Program-made: the position numbers and the translations under genes
Origin: Actinotalea solisilvae
Lineage (GTDB): Bacteria; Actinomycetota; Actinomycetes; Actinomycetales; Cellulomonadaceae
Reading direction: 5' to 3'
DNA: 64,000 bases
Assembly: GCF_016464425.1 (NCBI RefSeq)
Contig: NZ_JADDKQ010000001.1
Span: 186,001-250,000, forward strand
The notes under the pieces: model-generated
What the model saw: only the letters and a program-made list of their open reading frames with translations
Told to the model about the DNA's origin: nothing
Database searches by the model: none
Part shown: positions 42,383-51,758 of the stretch, one piece after another
Position numbering within the stretch: the stretch's first letter is position 1
Layout of the letters: each line of letters opens with the position of its first letter

Positions 42383-42758
42383 CGATGCACCACCGCCGCA
42401 GCGGTCGTTGAGTGCCGCAGCGTGCTTGTTCCATGGGTTCTCCGATGCGTCACGCTTGGAGATCCTGCGCCATCTCTCCTTGGGTGAGCACCGGGTGGTC
42501 GACCTGACGACGCACCTCGGTCTCGCGCAGTCCACTGTGTCCAAGCATCTCGCCTGCCTTCGCGACTGCGGACTCGTGACCGTCCGCGTCGAGGGTCGGG
42601 CCTCCGTGTTCTCCCTGGCGCACCCCGAGGCTCTGATGGACGTGCTCGCCGCCGCCGAGCGCTTGCTGGGTCTCACTGGGGACGCGGTGGCCCTGTGCCC
42701 GGTATACGGAGTGGATGGTGCTGCGACCGCGGCCCACGCCGCGGGGAACGCGTCGTGA
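42360..42758 (+). CDS. ArsR/SmtB-family metal repressor (CDF-linked)
   Basis: About 132 residues. Winged HTH with LFHGFSDASRLEILRHLS, VVDLTTHLGLAQSTVSKHLA and GRASVFSLAHPEAL. Cys are few: ACLFH near the start, HLACLRDCGL on the recognition region and LCPVYG at the end; Cys in the recognition helix (HLACLRDC) is a common sensor position in actinobacterial CmtR/NmtR-like repressors. The stop overlaps the start of the CDF exporter, its likely target. Confidence 0.8.
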   Translation: MTMPPMVSDAPPPQRSLSAAACLFHGFSDASRLEILRHLSLGEHRVVDLTTHLGLAQSTVSKHLACLRDCGLVTVRVEGRASVFSLAHPEALMDVLAAAERLLGLTGDAVALCPVYGVDGAATAAHAAGNAS

Positions 42759-43423
42759 CTGCGGTCGAGCTGAGTGCGCCGGAAGTCGAGCGGCTGACCC
42801 GCCGGGGGCTGCGCCTCGCGCAGTTCACTGTCGCCTACAACGTGGTCGAGGGCGTCGTCGCGATCACGGCCGGCGCATTGGCCGGTCTGGTGTCGGTGAT
42901 CGGATTTGGCATCGACTCGGGCATCGAGTCCATCGCCGCGTTCCTCGTCGCCCTCCGCCTGTCTGCTCGGCTGCGCCACGGCGAGGCCGACGAGGCCAAG
43001 GAGCGGCTGGTCCTGCGCGCGGTCGCAGTGACCTTCTTCATCCTCGCCGCGTACGTCACCGTCGAGGGCATCCGCAGTCTGGTTGACGGCGAGACACCGG
43101 AGAGCTCCACGCTGGCCCTGTCCCTGTTGGCCGCCTCGATCGTGGTGATGCCCGTCCTGGCTGCGGCGAAGCGCCGCGTCGGCCTCGCCTTGCGGGACAA
43201 TCTCATCCTCGCCGACGCCGCCGAGACGCGGATCTGCGTTCTGCTGAGCATCTCCACGTTGGCCGGAGTGGGCTTGTTCCAGCTGACCGGGGCCGCGTGG
43301 CTGGATCCGGTGGCCGGCTTCGTCATCGCTGCTTTCGCGATCCACGAGGGCAAGGAGGCCTGGGAGGGTGAGCTCGTCGAGGACGACGACGATCACGAGG
43401 CGAGCGATGACGATGACCGGTGA
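42755..43423 (+). CDS. Cation diffusion facilitator-type exporter, copy 1
   Basis: 222 residues, GTG 42755 overlapping the repressor stop. About five or six spans with FGIDSGIESIAAFLVALRL (an Asp site in the second span) and LADAAETRICVLLS, the second Asp/Glu site. No cytosolic CTD; it ends in an acidic Asp/His tail (EDDDDHEASDDDDR). CDF proteins export Zn, Cd, Co, Fe or Mn against protons. The short form resembles actinobacterial cobalt-zinc-cadmium exporters. Metal unknown. Confidence 0.8.
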   Translation: MTAVELSAPEVERLTRRGLRLAQFTVAYNVVEGVVAITAGALAGLVSVIGFGIDSGIESIAAFLVALRLSARLRHGEADEAKERLVLRAVAVTFFILAAYVTVEGIRSLVDGETPESSTLALSLLAASIVVMPVLAAAKRRVGLALRDNLILADAAETRICVLLSISTLAGVGLFQLTGAAWLDPVAGFVIAAFAIHEGKEAWEGELVEDDDDHEASDDDDR

Positions 43424-44045
43424 GCTCAGCGCCGTCGTGGCGCTCGTCCTGGACGTGCTCGGCCTGGTCGTCATCTTCGGTGTCCGGAGCTGGGCGCATC
43501 GCCGGACCACCGGAAGCGCAGGCTTCCGCGGCCTGTCCGGCCGCCCTTGGTCGGCGCCGTGGTGGGGCGGCGTCCTGTTCGCCGCGGCGTTGGTGCTGAC
43601 CACGATCGGTGTGGTGCTCGCGGTCACGAGGACCGTTCCGGCGGCCGCGCCGGTCGGCGCGGGCTGGGTCGGCCTCGCCCTTGCGGTCGCCGGCTTCGTG
43701 GGGGTCGCGGTTGCGCAGAGCGGGATGGGCACCTCCTGGCGCATCGGGGTGGACGCGAAGGAGCGCACCACCCTGGTGACTGGTGGCCTGTTCTCGGCGG
43801 TCCGCAATCCCATCTTCACCGCGATGTGTGCGGCCCTTGCTGGCCTCGTGGTCATGGTCCCGAACGCGCTGACGGTCATCGGGCTGGTAGCCCTGGTGGT
43901 GGCGATCGAGCTGCAGGTACGCGTCGTCGAGGAGCCCTACCTGCTGGCCGCCCACGGCGAGGACTACGCCGCCTATGCAACCCGCGTGGGGCGGTTCGTG
44001 CCTGGCGTCGGCCTACTGCAGGCGACGAGCGTTCCCAAGCGCTGA
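43407..44045 (+). CDS. Isoprenylcysteine methyltransferase (ICMT)-like membrane protein
   Basis: 212 residues with four or five spans. The C-terminal methyltransferase core is visible: LVTGGLFSAVRNPIFTAM, ELQVRVVEEPYLLAAHGEDY and YATRVGRFVPGVG. Family members methylate small lipids or Cys/isoprenoid groups with SAM; bacterial substrates are mostly unknown. It starts inside the CDF gene (ATG 43407 or 43413), so the two are coupled. A modest hairpin (GACGGCA/TGCCGTC, 44067-44090) follows. Confidence 0.75.
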   Translation: MTMTGELSAVVALVLDVLGLVVIFGVRSWAHRRTTGSAGFRGLSGRPWSAPWWGGVLFAAALVLTTIGVVLAVTRTVPAAAPVGAGWVGLALAVAGFVGVAVAQSGMGTSWRIGVDAKERTTLVTGGLFSAVRNPIFTAMCAALAGLVVMVPNALTVIGLVALVVAIELQVRVVEEPYLLAAHGEDYAAYATRVGRFVPGVGLLQATSVPKR

Positions 44046-44343
44046 CCGAGAACACGTCGCCCATCAGACGGCAGCAGCGCGCTTGCCGTCGTCCCGCATG
44101 CCCGCGCCCAGCACTCCACCCTCACAGGCGGCACCAGGTGAACCGAGCCACCGAACCGCGTGTCAGGGCAACCTGTTCCACACCCTCCGGCGAACCTCAC
44201 AGTTGAGCTCTCCGGTGCACCGACGGAGACCGCGCGATCGGGCATCAAGACAGCCGCCGACGACGAGGACGGACGTCGTCGAGATTGCATCGACGGTCCC
44301 GCTAGGTTCACCCTCCATCGGGAACCTGCAGAAGGGGGACGTC
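44046..44343 (+). other. 298-base leader before the NRAMP gene
   Basis: Holds two hairpins: GACGGCA/TGCCGTC at 44067-44090, possibly a terminator, and AGGTTC/GAACCT at 44304-44327 just before the ribosome site. The second could be an MntR/DtxR-like operator or hide the start region. No known manganese riboswitch was recognised. Confidence 0.35.
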
Positions 44344-45630
44344 GTGCATGGGGTCCCCTCGGCCGCCGCATCGCAGGGCGGGCCCGTAGAACCGGCGCAA
44401 CGGCGGTGGCGTAGCACCTGGGCCCTACTAGGGCCGGCGTTCGTGGCGGCCGTCGCGTACGTCGACCCCGGCAACTTCGCGACGAACTTCGCCGGCGGCG
44501 CCAGCTACGGATATCGGCTGCTGTGGGTGATCGTCGCGGCGAACCTCATGGCGATGTTGATCCAGTCCCTGACCGCCAAGCTCGGTCTGGCGACCGGCAG
44601 GGACTTGGCCTCCCTCTGCCGGGAGCATCTGCCGCGTCCGGTCACTTGGGGGCTATGGGTGCAGGCCGAGGCGGTCGCGATCGCGACCGATCTCGCTGAG
44701 GTGGTCGGCGGAGCGGTCGCCCTCAACCTGCTGTTCGGCATCCCCCTGCCCATCGGTGGGCTGATGACCGCGGCAGTCGCGTTCGGGCTGCTGAGCGCGC
44801 AGACCCGCGGCTACCGCCCGTTCGAGGCCGTCGTCACGGGGCTACTCGCCGTCATCGCGCTCGGCTTCGCCTACACCCTGCTCGTGTCCGGTCTCGACCC
44901 AGGCGGCCTCGCGCGCGGCTTGGTGCCAGGCTTCACCGATACCGACAGCGTTCTTCTTGCCTCCGGCATCCTCGGCGCCACCGTCATGCCGCACGTGATC
45001 TACGTGCACTCAGCACTGACCCCGGGCAGGTACCGGTCCGTCATCGGCTCGGCGGAGGTCGACGGTCCCCCCTCGACCAGCGCGGTGCGGCGAGTGCTGC
45101 GGGCGCAACGCCTCGACGTCCTGCTCGCGATGGGGGGCGCAGGGTTGATCAACGCGACGATGCTCATCGTCGCCGCCCAGCTGTTCGCCGGCAGCTCTGC
45201 CGCAGGCACCCTCGAGGGTGCGCACGCAAGCCTGGCCTCCACGGCGGGTTCTGGCGCCGCACTGGCGTTCGCGCTCGCCCTGCTGGCGTCGGGGTTCGCG
45301 GCCTCATCGGTCGGCACGTTCGCCGGCCAGGTCGTCATGGCCGGATTTCTGCAACGACAGATCCCGCTCTGGGTACGCCGTGGCCTCACGCTCGCACCCG
45401 CGCTCGTCGTCCTCGGCCTCGGCGCCGACCCGACCACCGCCCTGGTGTGGTCACAAGTGGTTCTGAGCTTCGGTATCCCGTTCGCACTCATCCCGTTGGT
45501 GATCTTCACCGCGCGGCAGTCACTGATGGGCGACCTGGTCAACCGCGCCGCGACGACGCTGGCCGCCTCTGCAGTCGCGGCTCTGATCGTCGGTCTCAAT
45601 GCGTTCCTGCTCTGGGACCTCGCGACCTGA
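44344..45630 (+). CDS. mntH: NRAMP-type divalent metal transporter
   Basis: 428 residues from GTG 44344 after AAGGGGGAC. Eleven expected spans. The metal site is intact: DPGN in VAYVDPGNFATNFAGG (span 1) and MPH in GATVMPHVIYVHS (span 6). NRAMP proteins import Mn(II) or Fe(II) with protons. An importer within an export-rich region may keep manganese supply when other metals compete. Symbol given from family; specificity not proven. Confidence 0.85.
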   Translation: MHGVPSAAASQGGPVEPAQRRWRSTWALLGPAFVAAVAYVDPGNFATNFAGGASYGYRLLWVIVAANLMAMLIQSLTAKLGLATGRDLASLCREHLPRPVTWGLWVQAEAVAIATDLAEVVGGAVALNLLFGIPLPIGGLMTAAVAFGLLSAQTRGYRPFEAVVTGLLAVIALGFAYTLLVSGLDPGGLARGLVPGFTDTDSVLLASGILGATVMPHVIYVHSALTPGRYRSVIGSAEVDGPPSTSAVRRVLRAQRLDVLLAMGGAGLINATMLIVAAQLFAGSSAAGTLEGAHASLASTAGSGAALAFALALLASGFAASSVGTFAGQVVMAGFLQRQIPLWVRRGLTLAPALVVLGLGADPTTALVWSQVVLSFGIPFALIPLVIFTARQSLMGDLVNRAATTLAASAVAALIVGLNAFLLWDLAT

Positions 45631-45769
45631 GCGAGGCCCGACACGTCAGCCAGTCCGGGGACGCGACGTCGGCGGAGATGGTGGGTCAGCACCCTTCTTG
45701 AGCCGCTCGGCACTACCGCGGCCGGAGCGATGCAGCAGAACTGACATCAACACTCGTTAGGATGACGCG

Positions 45770-46243
45770 GTGACAGCGGACGGGTGTGACCTTCTTTGCC
45801 TTGACCTTCCACGTGCACAGACGGTCCGCGCTGCCCTGCCGGAGGCGCGGGTCTCTCGAGCGAGGGCGACAACCGCACAGGCCTTCGCGGACCCGATGCG
45901 GGTACGAACAGCATCCGCCTTGGCGATCGGAGGCGAGCTGTGCGTGTGCGATCTTGCGTGGATCGTCGGTGCCGCGCCTAATCTCGTCTCGCACCACCTG
46001 CGCATCTTGCGCCGAGCCGGGTTGGTCGCCTCGCGTCGGCAAGGGAAGCTGGTCATGTGCCGCCTGACGACGCACGGCGCCACGCTGCTCGAGACGCTGA
46101 GCACCTGGTCAGAAGGCGACATGTCGTCACCGAGGACTGAGGCAAGTCCGATGCTCGTCGGCGGCCAGGAGCACAGCGACGGTGCGGCCCTCTCTCCTAC
46201 CGACCCAGCGGTCCGGGCACTGACCGTCATCCACGGTGGCTGA
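45770..46243 (+). CDS. ArsR-family repressor, CmtR-like
   Basis: 157 residues, GTG 45770 seven bases after TAGGAT, so the mRNA may be leaderless. N-terminal CDLLCLDLP gives two Cys; the HTH has GGELCVCDLAWIV and LVSHHLRILRRAGLV. N-terminal plus alpha4-type Cys pairs resemble Cd/Pb sensors CmtR and CadC. The tail (about 115-157) is unstructured. Its stop overlaps the start of the TlpA-like gene, so it heads the cytochrome c maturation operon. Confidence 0.8.
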   Translation: MTADGCDLLCLDLPRAQTVRAALPEARVSRARATTAQAFADPMRVRTASALAIGGELCVCDLAWIVGAAPNLVSHHLRILRRAGLVASRRQGKLVMCRLTTHGATLLETLSTWSEGDMSSPRTEASPMLVGGQEHSDGAALSPTDPAVRALTVIHGG

Positions 46244-46910
46244 GCCGAGTGGCCGAGGGACTCCGGCGAAGGAGCCCACGGGGTCGACGTCGTTCCCTCC
46301 GTCGCGCCGGCGTGCGCAGATCGCCACCCTCGTGCTCATCCTCATGGGCGGAGCCGTGGCTGCGGTCCAGCTCGCCGGCATCCAGTTCGGTGAGCCGCCC
46401 GCCGCAGCCGAGCTGAGCCCTTCGACGGTGACGAGCAGGGCAGTGACGGAGTTCGCGATCAAAGACCGTGCCGCCCCGGTGGACCTGTCGGGTACCGGGT
46501 TGAACGGTGAGGCGATCGACATCGCGGCATGGCGCGGCGACGTCGTGGTCATCAACGTGTGGGGCTCGTGGTGCGCGCCATGCCGCGAGGAGGCACCCAC
46601 CCTCGCGGACACCTCATCGGCGTACGCCAGCGAAGGCGTGCGATTTCTCGGCGTCAACGTGCGTGACAACCCCGCGGCGGCGATCGCTTTCGAGGAGAGC
46701 TACGCCATCGGCTACCCGAGCATCGACGATCGTGATGGCGGAGCGCTGCTGAGCCTGGCCGAGCACCTTCCGGGCGCGGGCGTACCGGTGACCCTCCTTC
46801 TGGATCGCGAGGGCCGCCCCGCAGCGCGCGTCCTGGGATCGGTCGAGAGATCCACTCTCACCGCTCTGCTGGACGCAGTCCTCGCTGAGCGCACCGAGGG
46901 TCCGTCGTGA
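46236..46910 (+). CDS. TlpA/ResA-type thiol-disulfide oxidoreductase
   Basis: 224 residues: one N-terminal span (about 28-48) then an external thioredoxin fold with VVVINVWGSWCAPCREEAP (active site CAPC) and GVPVTLLLDREG (cis-Pro region). It reduces the apocytochrome CxxCH disulfide or loads copper sites such as CuA. Start GTG 46236 overlaps the repressor. First enzyme of a system II operon. Confidence 0.88.
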   Translation: MAEPSGRGTPAKEPTGSTSFPPSRRRAQIATLVLILMGGAVAAVQLAGIQFGEPPAAAELSPSTVTSRAVTEFAIKDRAAPVDLSGTGLNGEAIDIAAWRGDVVVINVWGSWCAPCREEAPTLADTSSAYASEGVRFLGVNVRDNPAAAIAFEESYAIGYPSIDDRDGGALLSLAEHLPGAGVPVTLLLDREGRPAARVLGSVERSTLTALLDAVLAERTEGPS

Positions 46911-47656
46911 CCTCGCCGGTGCAGGAGGTCGTCGCCACGGGTCCGATCCTCGTGGCCATGGCTGTCGCGGCGTTTGCGGGGCTGATCTCGTTCCTCTCCC
47001 CGTGCGTCCTGCCGGTCGTCCCCGGTTACGTGTCCTACGTCGCCGGTGGACCCCTCCTCGACGAGACCACGAGCGCCCGCTCCCGTCTCGTGGTGAAGGG
47101 CACCGCACTGTTCGTCCTCGGGTTCGCTGCGGTGTTCATGGCCTACGGCGCGCTCTTCGGCGGTCTCGGCGGCGCCCTGCAGTCGTCCCAGTCGGTGCTC
47201 ACTCGCGGCCTGGGCGTCGTGGTCGTGCTCATGGGTCTCGTCTTCGCGGGCTGGCTGCCCCGCTTCCAGCGCCAGCTCCTGCCACAGCTGCGTCCGAAGG
47301 CAGGGCTGGTCGGTGCGCCCCTGATGGGTGTCACCTTCGGGCTCGGCTGGACGCCCTGCCTCGGCCCCACGCTCGCCACCGTCCAGACACTGGCGTTCAC
47401 CGAGGCCAGCGCCGCCCGCGGCGCGGCCCTCGCCGGCGTCTACGCGGCCGGGCTGGGGCTGCCCTTCATCGTCGTGGGACTGGGCATGCGGCGTGCCCTG
47501 ACTGCGACCGCGTGGGCACGCCGGCACACCGTCGGGATCAAGCGGGCGGGTGCCGTCATGCTGATCTCCACCGGTGTCCTGCTGGCGACAGGGGTGTGGG
47601 ACCAGCTCATGCAAGACCTCCAGTCCACGATCTCCGGCTACTCCACTGTCCTGTGA
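46907..47656 (+). CDS. ccdA: CcdA thiol-reductant transporter, copy 2
   Basis: 249 residues, six spans, with the two conserved cysteines in standard settings: LISFLSPCVLPVVPGYVSY and GLGWTPCLGPTLA. It delivers electrons from cytosolic thioredoxin to the TlpA-like protein. Overlaps its neighbour (GTGA). Contrast with the CC-containing version at 8852. Confidence 0.92.
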   Translation: MTSPVQEVVATGPILVAMAVAAFAGLISFLSPCVLPVVPGYVSYVAGGPLLDETTSARSRLVVKGTALFVLGFAAVFMAYGALFGGLGGALQSSQSVLTRGLGVVVVLMGLVFAGWLPRFQRQLLPQLRPKAGLVGAPLMGVTFGLGWTPCLGPTLATVQTLAFTEASAARGAALAGVYAAGLGLPFIVVGLGMRRALTATAWARRHTVGIKRAGAVMLISTGVLLATGVWDQLMQDLQSTISGYSTVL

Positions 47657-47682
47657 CCTCGAGAACGGAAGGTGCCCGACTC

Positions 47683-48321
47683 ATGGGGAACCGCAAGCAA
47701 GAAGCAGCTGAGCGCGCTGCCCGGCTGGCCCAGGTGCGCGAGGAGCAGCGGCGTGCGGAACGCCGCCGTACGGCCGTCATCACCGGAACCAGTGTGGTCG
47801 TCGCCGGGATCCTCATCGGGGCGACCGCCGTGGTGATTCTCGGTGAGCAGCAGAGCACCGCGGAGGTCGCGGAGGCTGCCTCCGGCGAGATCGACGGCGT
47901 TCAGACCTTCAGTGACCTGTCGGCCAGTCACGTTCAGCAGCCCGTGCGGTACGAGCAGACGCCGCCGGTCGGCGGCGACCACGCGGGAGCGTGGGCGAAC
48001 TGCGGCACGTACTCCGAGCCGATCACCAATGAGCTGGGTGTGCACTCCCTGGAGCACGGGGCCGTCTGGATCACCTATGGGTCCGACCTTCCCGAGGAGC
48101 AGGTGCGGCAACTGACCGAGCTCGCCGCGGAGAACGCCTACGTCCTCCTCAGTCCGTTCGACGGTCTGCCCGATCAGCCGGTGGTGGCGAGCGCCTGGGG
48201 GACGCAGCTCGCTCTGGAGACCGCGGACGACCCCCGCCTGGAGCAGTTCGTCGTCAAGTACCAGCAGGGCGAGCAGACCCCGGAGCCTGGCGCGCCGTGC
48301 ACCGGTGGCGTGGACGCATGA
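47683..48321 (+). CDS. DUF3105 membrane-anchored protein, copy 2
   Basis: 212 residues, about half identical to the copy at 17523 by eye: charged start, one span (about 28-50), NCGTYSEPITNELGVHSLEH, then YQQGEQTPEPGAPC near the end. The stop overlaps the DUF305 start (ATGATG). Its place between ccdA and resB suggests a role in copper or haem-protein maturation; unproven. Confidence 0.85.
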   Translation: MGNRKQEAAERAARLAQVREEQRRAERRRTAVITGTSVVVAGILIGATAVVILGEQQSTAEVAEAASGEIDGVQTFSDLSASHVQQPVRYEQTPPVGGDHAGAWANCGTYSEPITNELGVHSLEHGAVWITYGSDLPEEQVRQLTELAAENAYVLLSPFDGLPDQPVVASAWGTQLALETADDPRLEQFVVKYQQGEQTPEPGAPCTGGVDA

Positions 48322-49004
48322 TGAACGAGGACGCCCCTGCCCCCCGCAGGGGCCCGACCGCTGCCCTGGCGATCTTGGCAGCCGCGGTGGTCGGGATCGC
48401 GGGAATGGTCGCAGGCTCGGCCCTCTCTGGCGGCGGTGACGCAGTTGCGCGGCCGGCGGAGGGGTCCGCAGAGGCAGGATTCGCGCGCGACATGCAGGAG
48501 CATCACGCGCAGGCGGTCGACATGTCCACCATGGTGCGGGACGCCACCGGCAACGCGGAGGTCCGTTCCCTGGCACTGGACATCGCGCTCACGCAGCAGC
48601 AGCAGGCCGGGCAGATGTACGGCTGGTTGGAGCAGTGGGACCTGCCACAGGCGAGCCTGGCGGCGCCGATGGACTGGATGAGCAGCGCACGCCCCGGCAT
48701 GGGATCCATGGAGCACGGCGACCAAGCGACGCCCGACGCCCCGGCGGGGATGCCCGGGATGGCGAGTGACGAGGACCTGCGGCGGTTGGATGACGCGGCG
48801 GGTAACGACGCGGAGGTCCTGTACCTGCGGCTCATGGTCGCGCACCACCAGGGCGGCGTTGCCATGGCTGAGGCCGCTCTCGAGCTGGTTGAGGACGACG
48901 ACGTGCGCCGGCTGGCCCAGGCGATCGTCACCTCCCAGACGGCCGAGCTCACGGTGCTCAGCGACATGCTCGACGCGCGGGACGCCGGGAACGCGGACGA
49001 GTGA
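48318..49004 (+). CDS. DUF305 protein, copy 3
   Basis: 228 residues with an uncleaved signal anchor (about 15-38) and two DUF305 repeats: FARDMQEHHAQAVDMSTMV and LRLMVAHHQGGVAMAEAAL, joined by a Met-rich loop (SARPGMGSMEHGDQ, GMPGMASDE). Start ATG 48318 or 48321, overlapping DUF3105. Followed by resB with an overlap. In this operon it could supply copper during oxidase assembly; inferred. Confidence 0.85.
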   Translation: MMNEDAPAPRRGPTAALAILAAAVVGIAGMVAGSALSGGGDAVARPAEGSAEAGFARDMQEHHAQAVDMSTMVRDATGNAEVRSLALDIALTQQQQAGQMYGWLEQWDLPQASLAAPMDWMSSARPGMGSMEHGDQATPDAPAGMPGMASDEDLRRLDDAAGNDAEVLYLRLMVAHHQGGVAMAEAALELVEDDDVRRLAQAIVTSQTAELTVLSDMLDARDAGNADE

Positions 49005-50710
49005 CGGAGCACACTGATGCTCTCCCCCGCGGCGCCGTCGCGCCGACGGCCCCATCCCCGTCGCCGGAGTCACGCGCGGAGGACGATGCGCTCCGCGACC
49101 ACGCAGGCGAAGCCGCGGTCCCCGGCCTGATGGCGACCCCGCCGCGTCCGACCGGGCAGGGAGCCGTGGCGTGGTGGCGCTGGGCGTGGCGGACGTTGAC
49201 CTCCATGCGGACCGCCGTGCTGCTCCTGCTCGCACTGGCCCTCGCGGCGGTGCCGGGGTCGCTGCTGCCGCAGCGCGGTGTGGCGTTCGACCCCGGTGCC
49301 GTCTCGCGGTTCCTCGCGGACAACCCGGTCCTGGGCACCTGGCTCGACCGCCTCGGGTTCCTCGAGGTCTACTCCTCGCCGTGGTTCGCCGCGATCTACC
49401 TCCTCCTGATGGTCTCGATGACCGGCTGCGTGCTGCCTCGAGCGGCGCGCCTGTGGAGGTCCGCGCGGGCTGAGCCGCCGCGTGCTCCGACCAATCTGGC
49501 GCGGCTGGACGACCACCGACAGGCGACCGTGCGCGGTGATCCCTCGCGAGCCGTGGAAGTGGCAGCCTCGTACCTGAGGGCGAGGAGGTTCCGCGTCGTG
49601 GTCGACGGCGCCTCCGTCCGGGCGGAAAAGGGCTACCTGCGCGAGGTCGGCAACCTCGTGTTCCACCTGTCGCTGCTCGTCCTGCTCCTCGGGGTGGCGG
49701 TCGGATCGCTGTTCGGCTTCGAGGGGCGGGTGATCGTCGTGGAGGGCGGCAGCTTCACGAACACGCGCCTCCAGTACGACGAGTTCACGCCCGGCCCTCT
49801 GACAAGTGACACAGCGCTGACCCCGTTCTCCTTCACGCTGGACGACTTCGCCGCGGAGTTCGAGCCGTCCGGCCCGCAACGGGGCAGCGCGCGCGACTTC
49901 CGGGCCGAGGCGACCGTCCTGCGTGCGCCCGGCGGTGGTCCCGAGGAGGTCACGATCGAGGTGAACCACCCGTTGCGGGTCGAGGGGACCAAGGTGTTCC
50001 TCACCGGCCACGGCTACGCACCGGTGGTCAGCGTCCGCGACGGGCGCGGGCAAGTGGTGTTCACCGGACCCGTCGTGTTCGTGCCCTTCGACGGCAACCT
50101 CAGTTCCGAAGGCGTGATCAAGGTTCCCGACGCTCGGCCGACCCAGCTGGGCTTCGAGGGCTTCTTCCTCCCGACCGGCTCAGTGGACCCGACCGCGGGT
50201 CCCCGCTCGCTGTACCCCGACCTCCTCGACCCCCAGCTTCTGCTCACCGCGTACACCGGGGACCTCGGCCTGGCGGATGGCGCCCCCCAGTCGGTGTACC
50301 GCCTGGAGAAGGCGGCGCTGGACCAGGTGATGAGCGACGGCGCGCCGTTCGCGCGCGCCCTGCGGCCGGGTGAGGTGATGACCTTGCCCGACGGGCAGGG
50401 AACTCTGACGTTCGAGTCCGTCTCCCGGTTCGCGAACTTCCAGGTCGCCCACGACCCGGGGAAGGAGATCTCCCTCGCGGCGGCCGTCGCCCTGCTGCTC
50501 GGCCTCACCGTGTCCCTGTCGGTACGCCGGCGCCGAGTCTGGATCCGTGTTACCCGCCCCGCCGGAGACGCGGCGTGCACCCTTGAGGCCGCCACCTTCG
50601 CCATGACCCGTCGCGGACCGGTCCCGGACGAGCTCACAGCGGTGCTCGCCGCCCTGCCGTGCATCGAACCGCCCACCGCGACCCGACCCCCGCACGCGCG
50701 AGAGGACTGA
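49001..50710 (+). CDS. resB: ResB/Ccs1 cytochrome c synthase subunit
   Basis: 569 residues: charged cytosolic start, three N-terminal spans beginning RTLTSMRTAVLLLLALALAA, a large external domain (about 200-480) and a last span (about 487-507). LPQRGVAFDP and FLEVYSSPWFAAIYLLLMVS are typical of ResB. With CcsA it exports haem and attaches it to CxxCH motifs. No cytochrome c gene is in the window, so its client is elsewhere or lost. Confidence 0.9.
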   Translation: MTEHTDALPRGAVAPTAPSPSPESRAEDDALRDHAGEAAVPGLMATPPRPTGQGAVAWWRWAWRTLTSMRTAVLLLLALALAAVPGSLLPQRGVAFDPGAVSRFLADNPVLGTWLDRLGFLEVYSSPWFAAIYLLLMVSMTGCVLPRAARLWRSARAEPPRAPTNLARLDDHRQATVRGDPSRAVEVAASYLRARRFRVVVDGASVRAEKGYLREVGNLVFHLSLLVLLLGVAVGSLFGFEGRVIVVEGGSFTNTRLQYDEFTPGPLTSDTALTPFSFTLDDFAAEFEPSGPQRGSARDFRAEATVLRAPGGGPEEVTIEVNHPLRVEGTKVFLTGHGYAPVVSVRDGRGQVVFTGPVVFVPFDGNLSSEGVIKVPDARPTQLGFEGFFLPTGSVDPTAGPRSLYPDLLDPQLLLTAYTGDLGLADGAPQSVYRLEKAALDQVMSDGAPFARALRPGEVMTLPDGQGTLTFESVSRFANFQVAHDPGKEISLAAAVALLLGLTVSLSVRRRRVWIRVTRPAGDAACTLEAATFAMTRRGPVPDELTAVLAALPCIEPPTATRPPHARED

Positions 50711-50712
50711 CT

Positions 50713-51693
50713 GTGCCCAGCCCCACCCTCCTGGCGGAGCTCAGCGACCGGCTGATCTACAGCGCCATCGCGGTCTACGCCCTGGCGATGCTCGCCTACG
50801 CCTACCACGCCGCACGACGTCCACGTGTCCCCGTCCATGGTCAGGTCGTCCAGGAGTTGGTGTCCGTCGGCGTTCCCGTGTCCGGCGACGTCTCTTCTCG
50901 ACCGGCTCCGGGCCTGCCCATGAGGGACCGGGTGGTGTCGGGCCGCTCCGCGCGGATCGCTCGGGCACTCACAACCCTGGCATTCGCGCTGCACCTGGCC
51001 GGTGTCGCCGCTCGGGGCGTGGCCGCGGGCCGAGCCCCGTGGGGCAACATGTACGAGTTCACCGCGGCCGCCACCCTCGCCGCCACGGCGGCGTACCTCG
51101 TCTTCCTGCGACGGCAGCCGGTACGCGATCTCGGCGTGTGGATCCTCGCGCTCGTCACCCTGTGCCTCGGACTGGCTGTGACCGTTCTCTACACGCCCGC
51201 CGGAGACCTGGTCCCCGCGCTGAACTCCTACTGGCTGGTCGTCCACGTCGCCGCGGCGATCATCGCAGGTGGCGTCTTCACCGTCGGCGCGGCCGCCACC
51301 AGCCTGTACCTGCTCCGTCGACGTGCCGACGTCCGTGACCCCGGCGGGCGGGCCACGCGCGGCTACGCGAGCCGTCTGCCCAGCGCCGCCACGCTGGAAC
51401 GTGTCGCCCACACTGCTCACGTGTTCGCCTTCCCCGTGTGGACCTTCGCGGTACTGGCCGGCGCGATCTGGGCCGAGGACTCCTGGGGTCGCTACTGGGG
51501 CTGGGATCCCAAGGAGACGTGGGCGTTCATCACCTGGGTCCTCTACGCCGCGTACCTGCACGCACAGTCGACGGCCGGGTGGCGCGGCCCGAAGGCCGGG
51601 GGGCTCGCCCTCGCCGGATACGCCGCGTTCCTGTTCAACTTCGTGGGCGTCAACCTGTTCATCACGGGACTGCACTCGTATGCCGGCGTGTGA
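50713..51693 (+). CDS. ccsA: CcsA/ResC haem export subunit
   Basis: 326 residues, GTG 50713, two bases after resB. About eight spans and the haem-handling WWD-type motif WGRYWGWDPKETWAFITW. Histidines in spans (FALHLAG, YWLVVHVAA, AYLHAQS) suit haem ligation. Named CcsB in actinobacterial annotation. Completes the system II pair with ResB. Confidence 0.92.
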   Translation: MPSPTLLAELSDRLIYSAIAVYALAMLAYAYHAARRPRVPVHGQVVQELVSVGVPVSGDVSSRPAPGLPMRDRVVSGRSARIARALTTLAFALHLAGVAARGVAAGRAPWGNMYEFTAAATLAATAAYLVFLRRQPVRDLGVWILALVTLCLGLAVTVLYTPAGDLVPALNSYWLVVHVAAAIIAGGVFTVGAAATSLYLLRRRADVRDPGGRATRGYASRLPSAATLERVAHTAHVFAFPVWTFAVLAGAIWAEDSWGRYWGWDPKETWAFITWVLYAAYLHAQSTAGWRGPKAGGLALAGYAAFLFNFVGVNLFITGLHSYAGV

Positions 51694-51758
51694 GAGGCGG
51701 GCAAGGGAACCGATCTCCAGGCCGACCTTGAGGGCGTCGACGGACGGCGGGGGCACCG

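Noticed and set aside
41957-43879. A 640-codon minus-strand frame
   Set aside because: Covers the xis-like, ArsR, CDF and ICMT-like genes on the other strand, which carry the real motifs.
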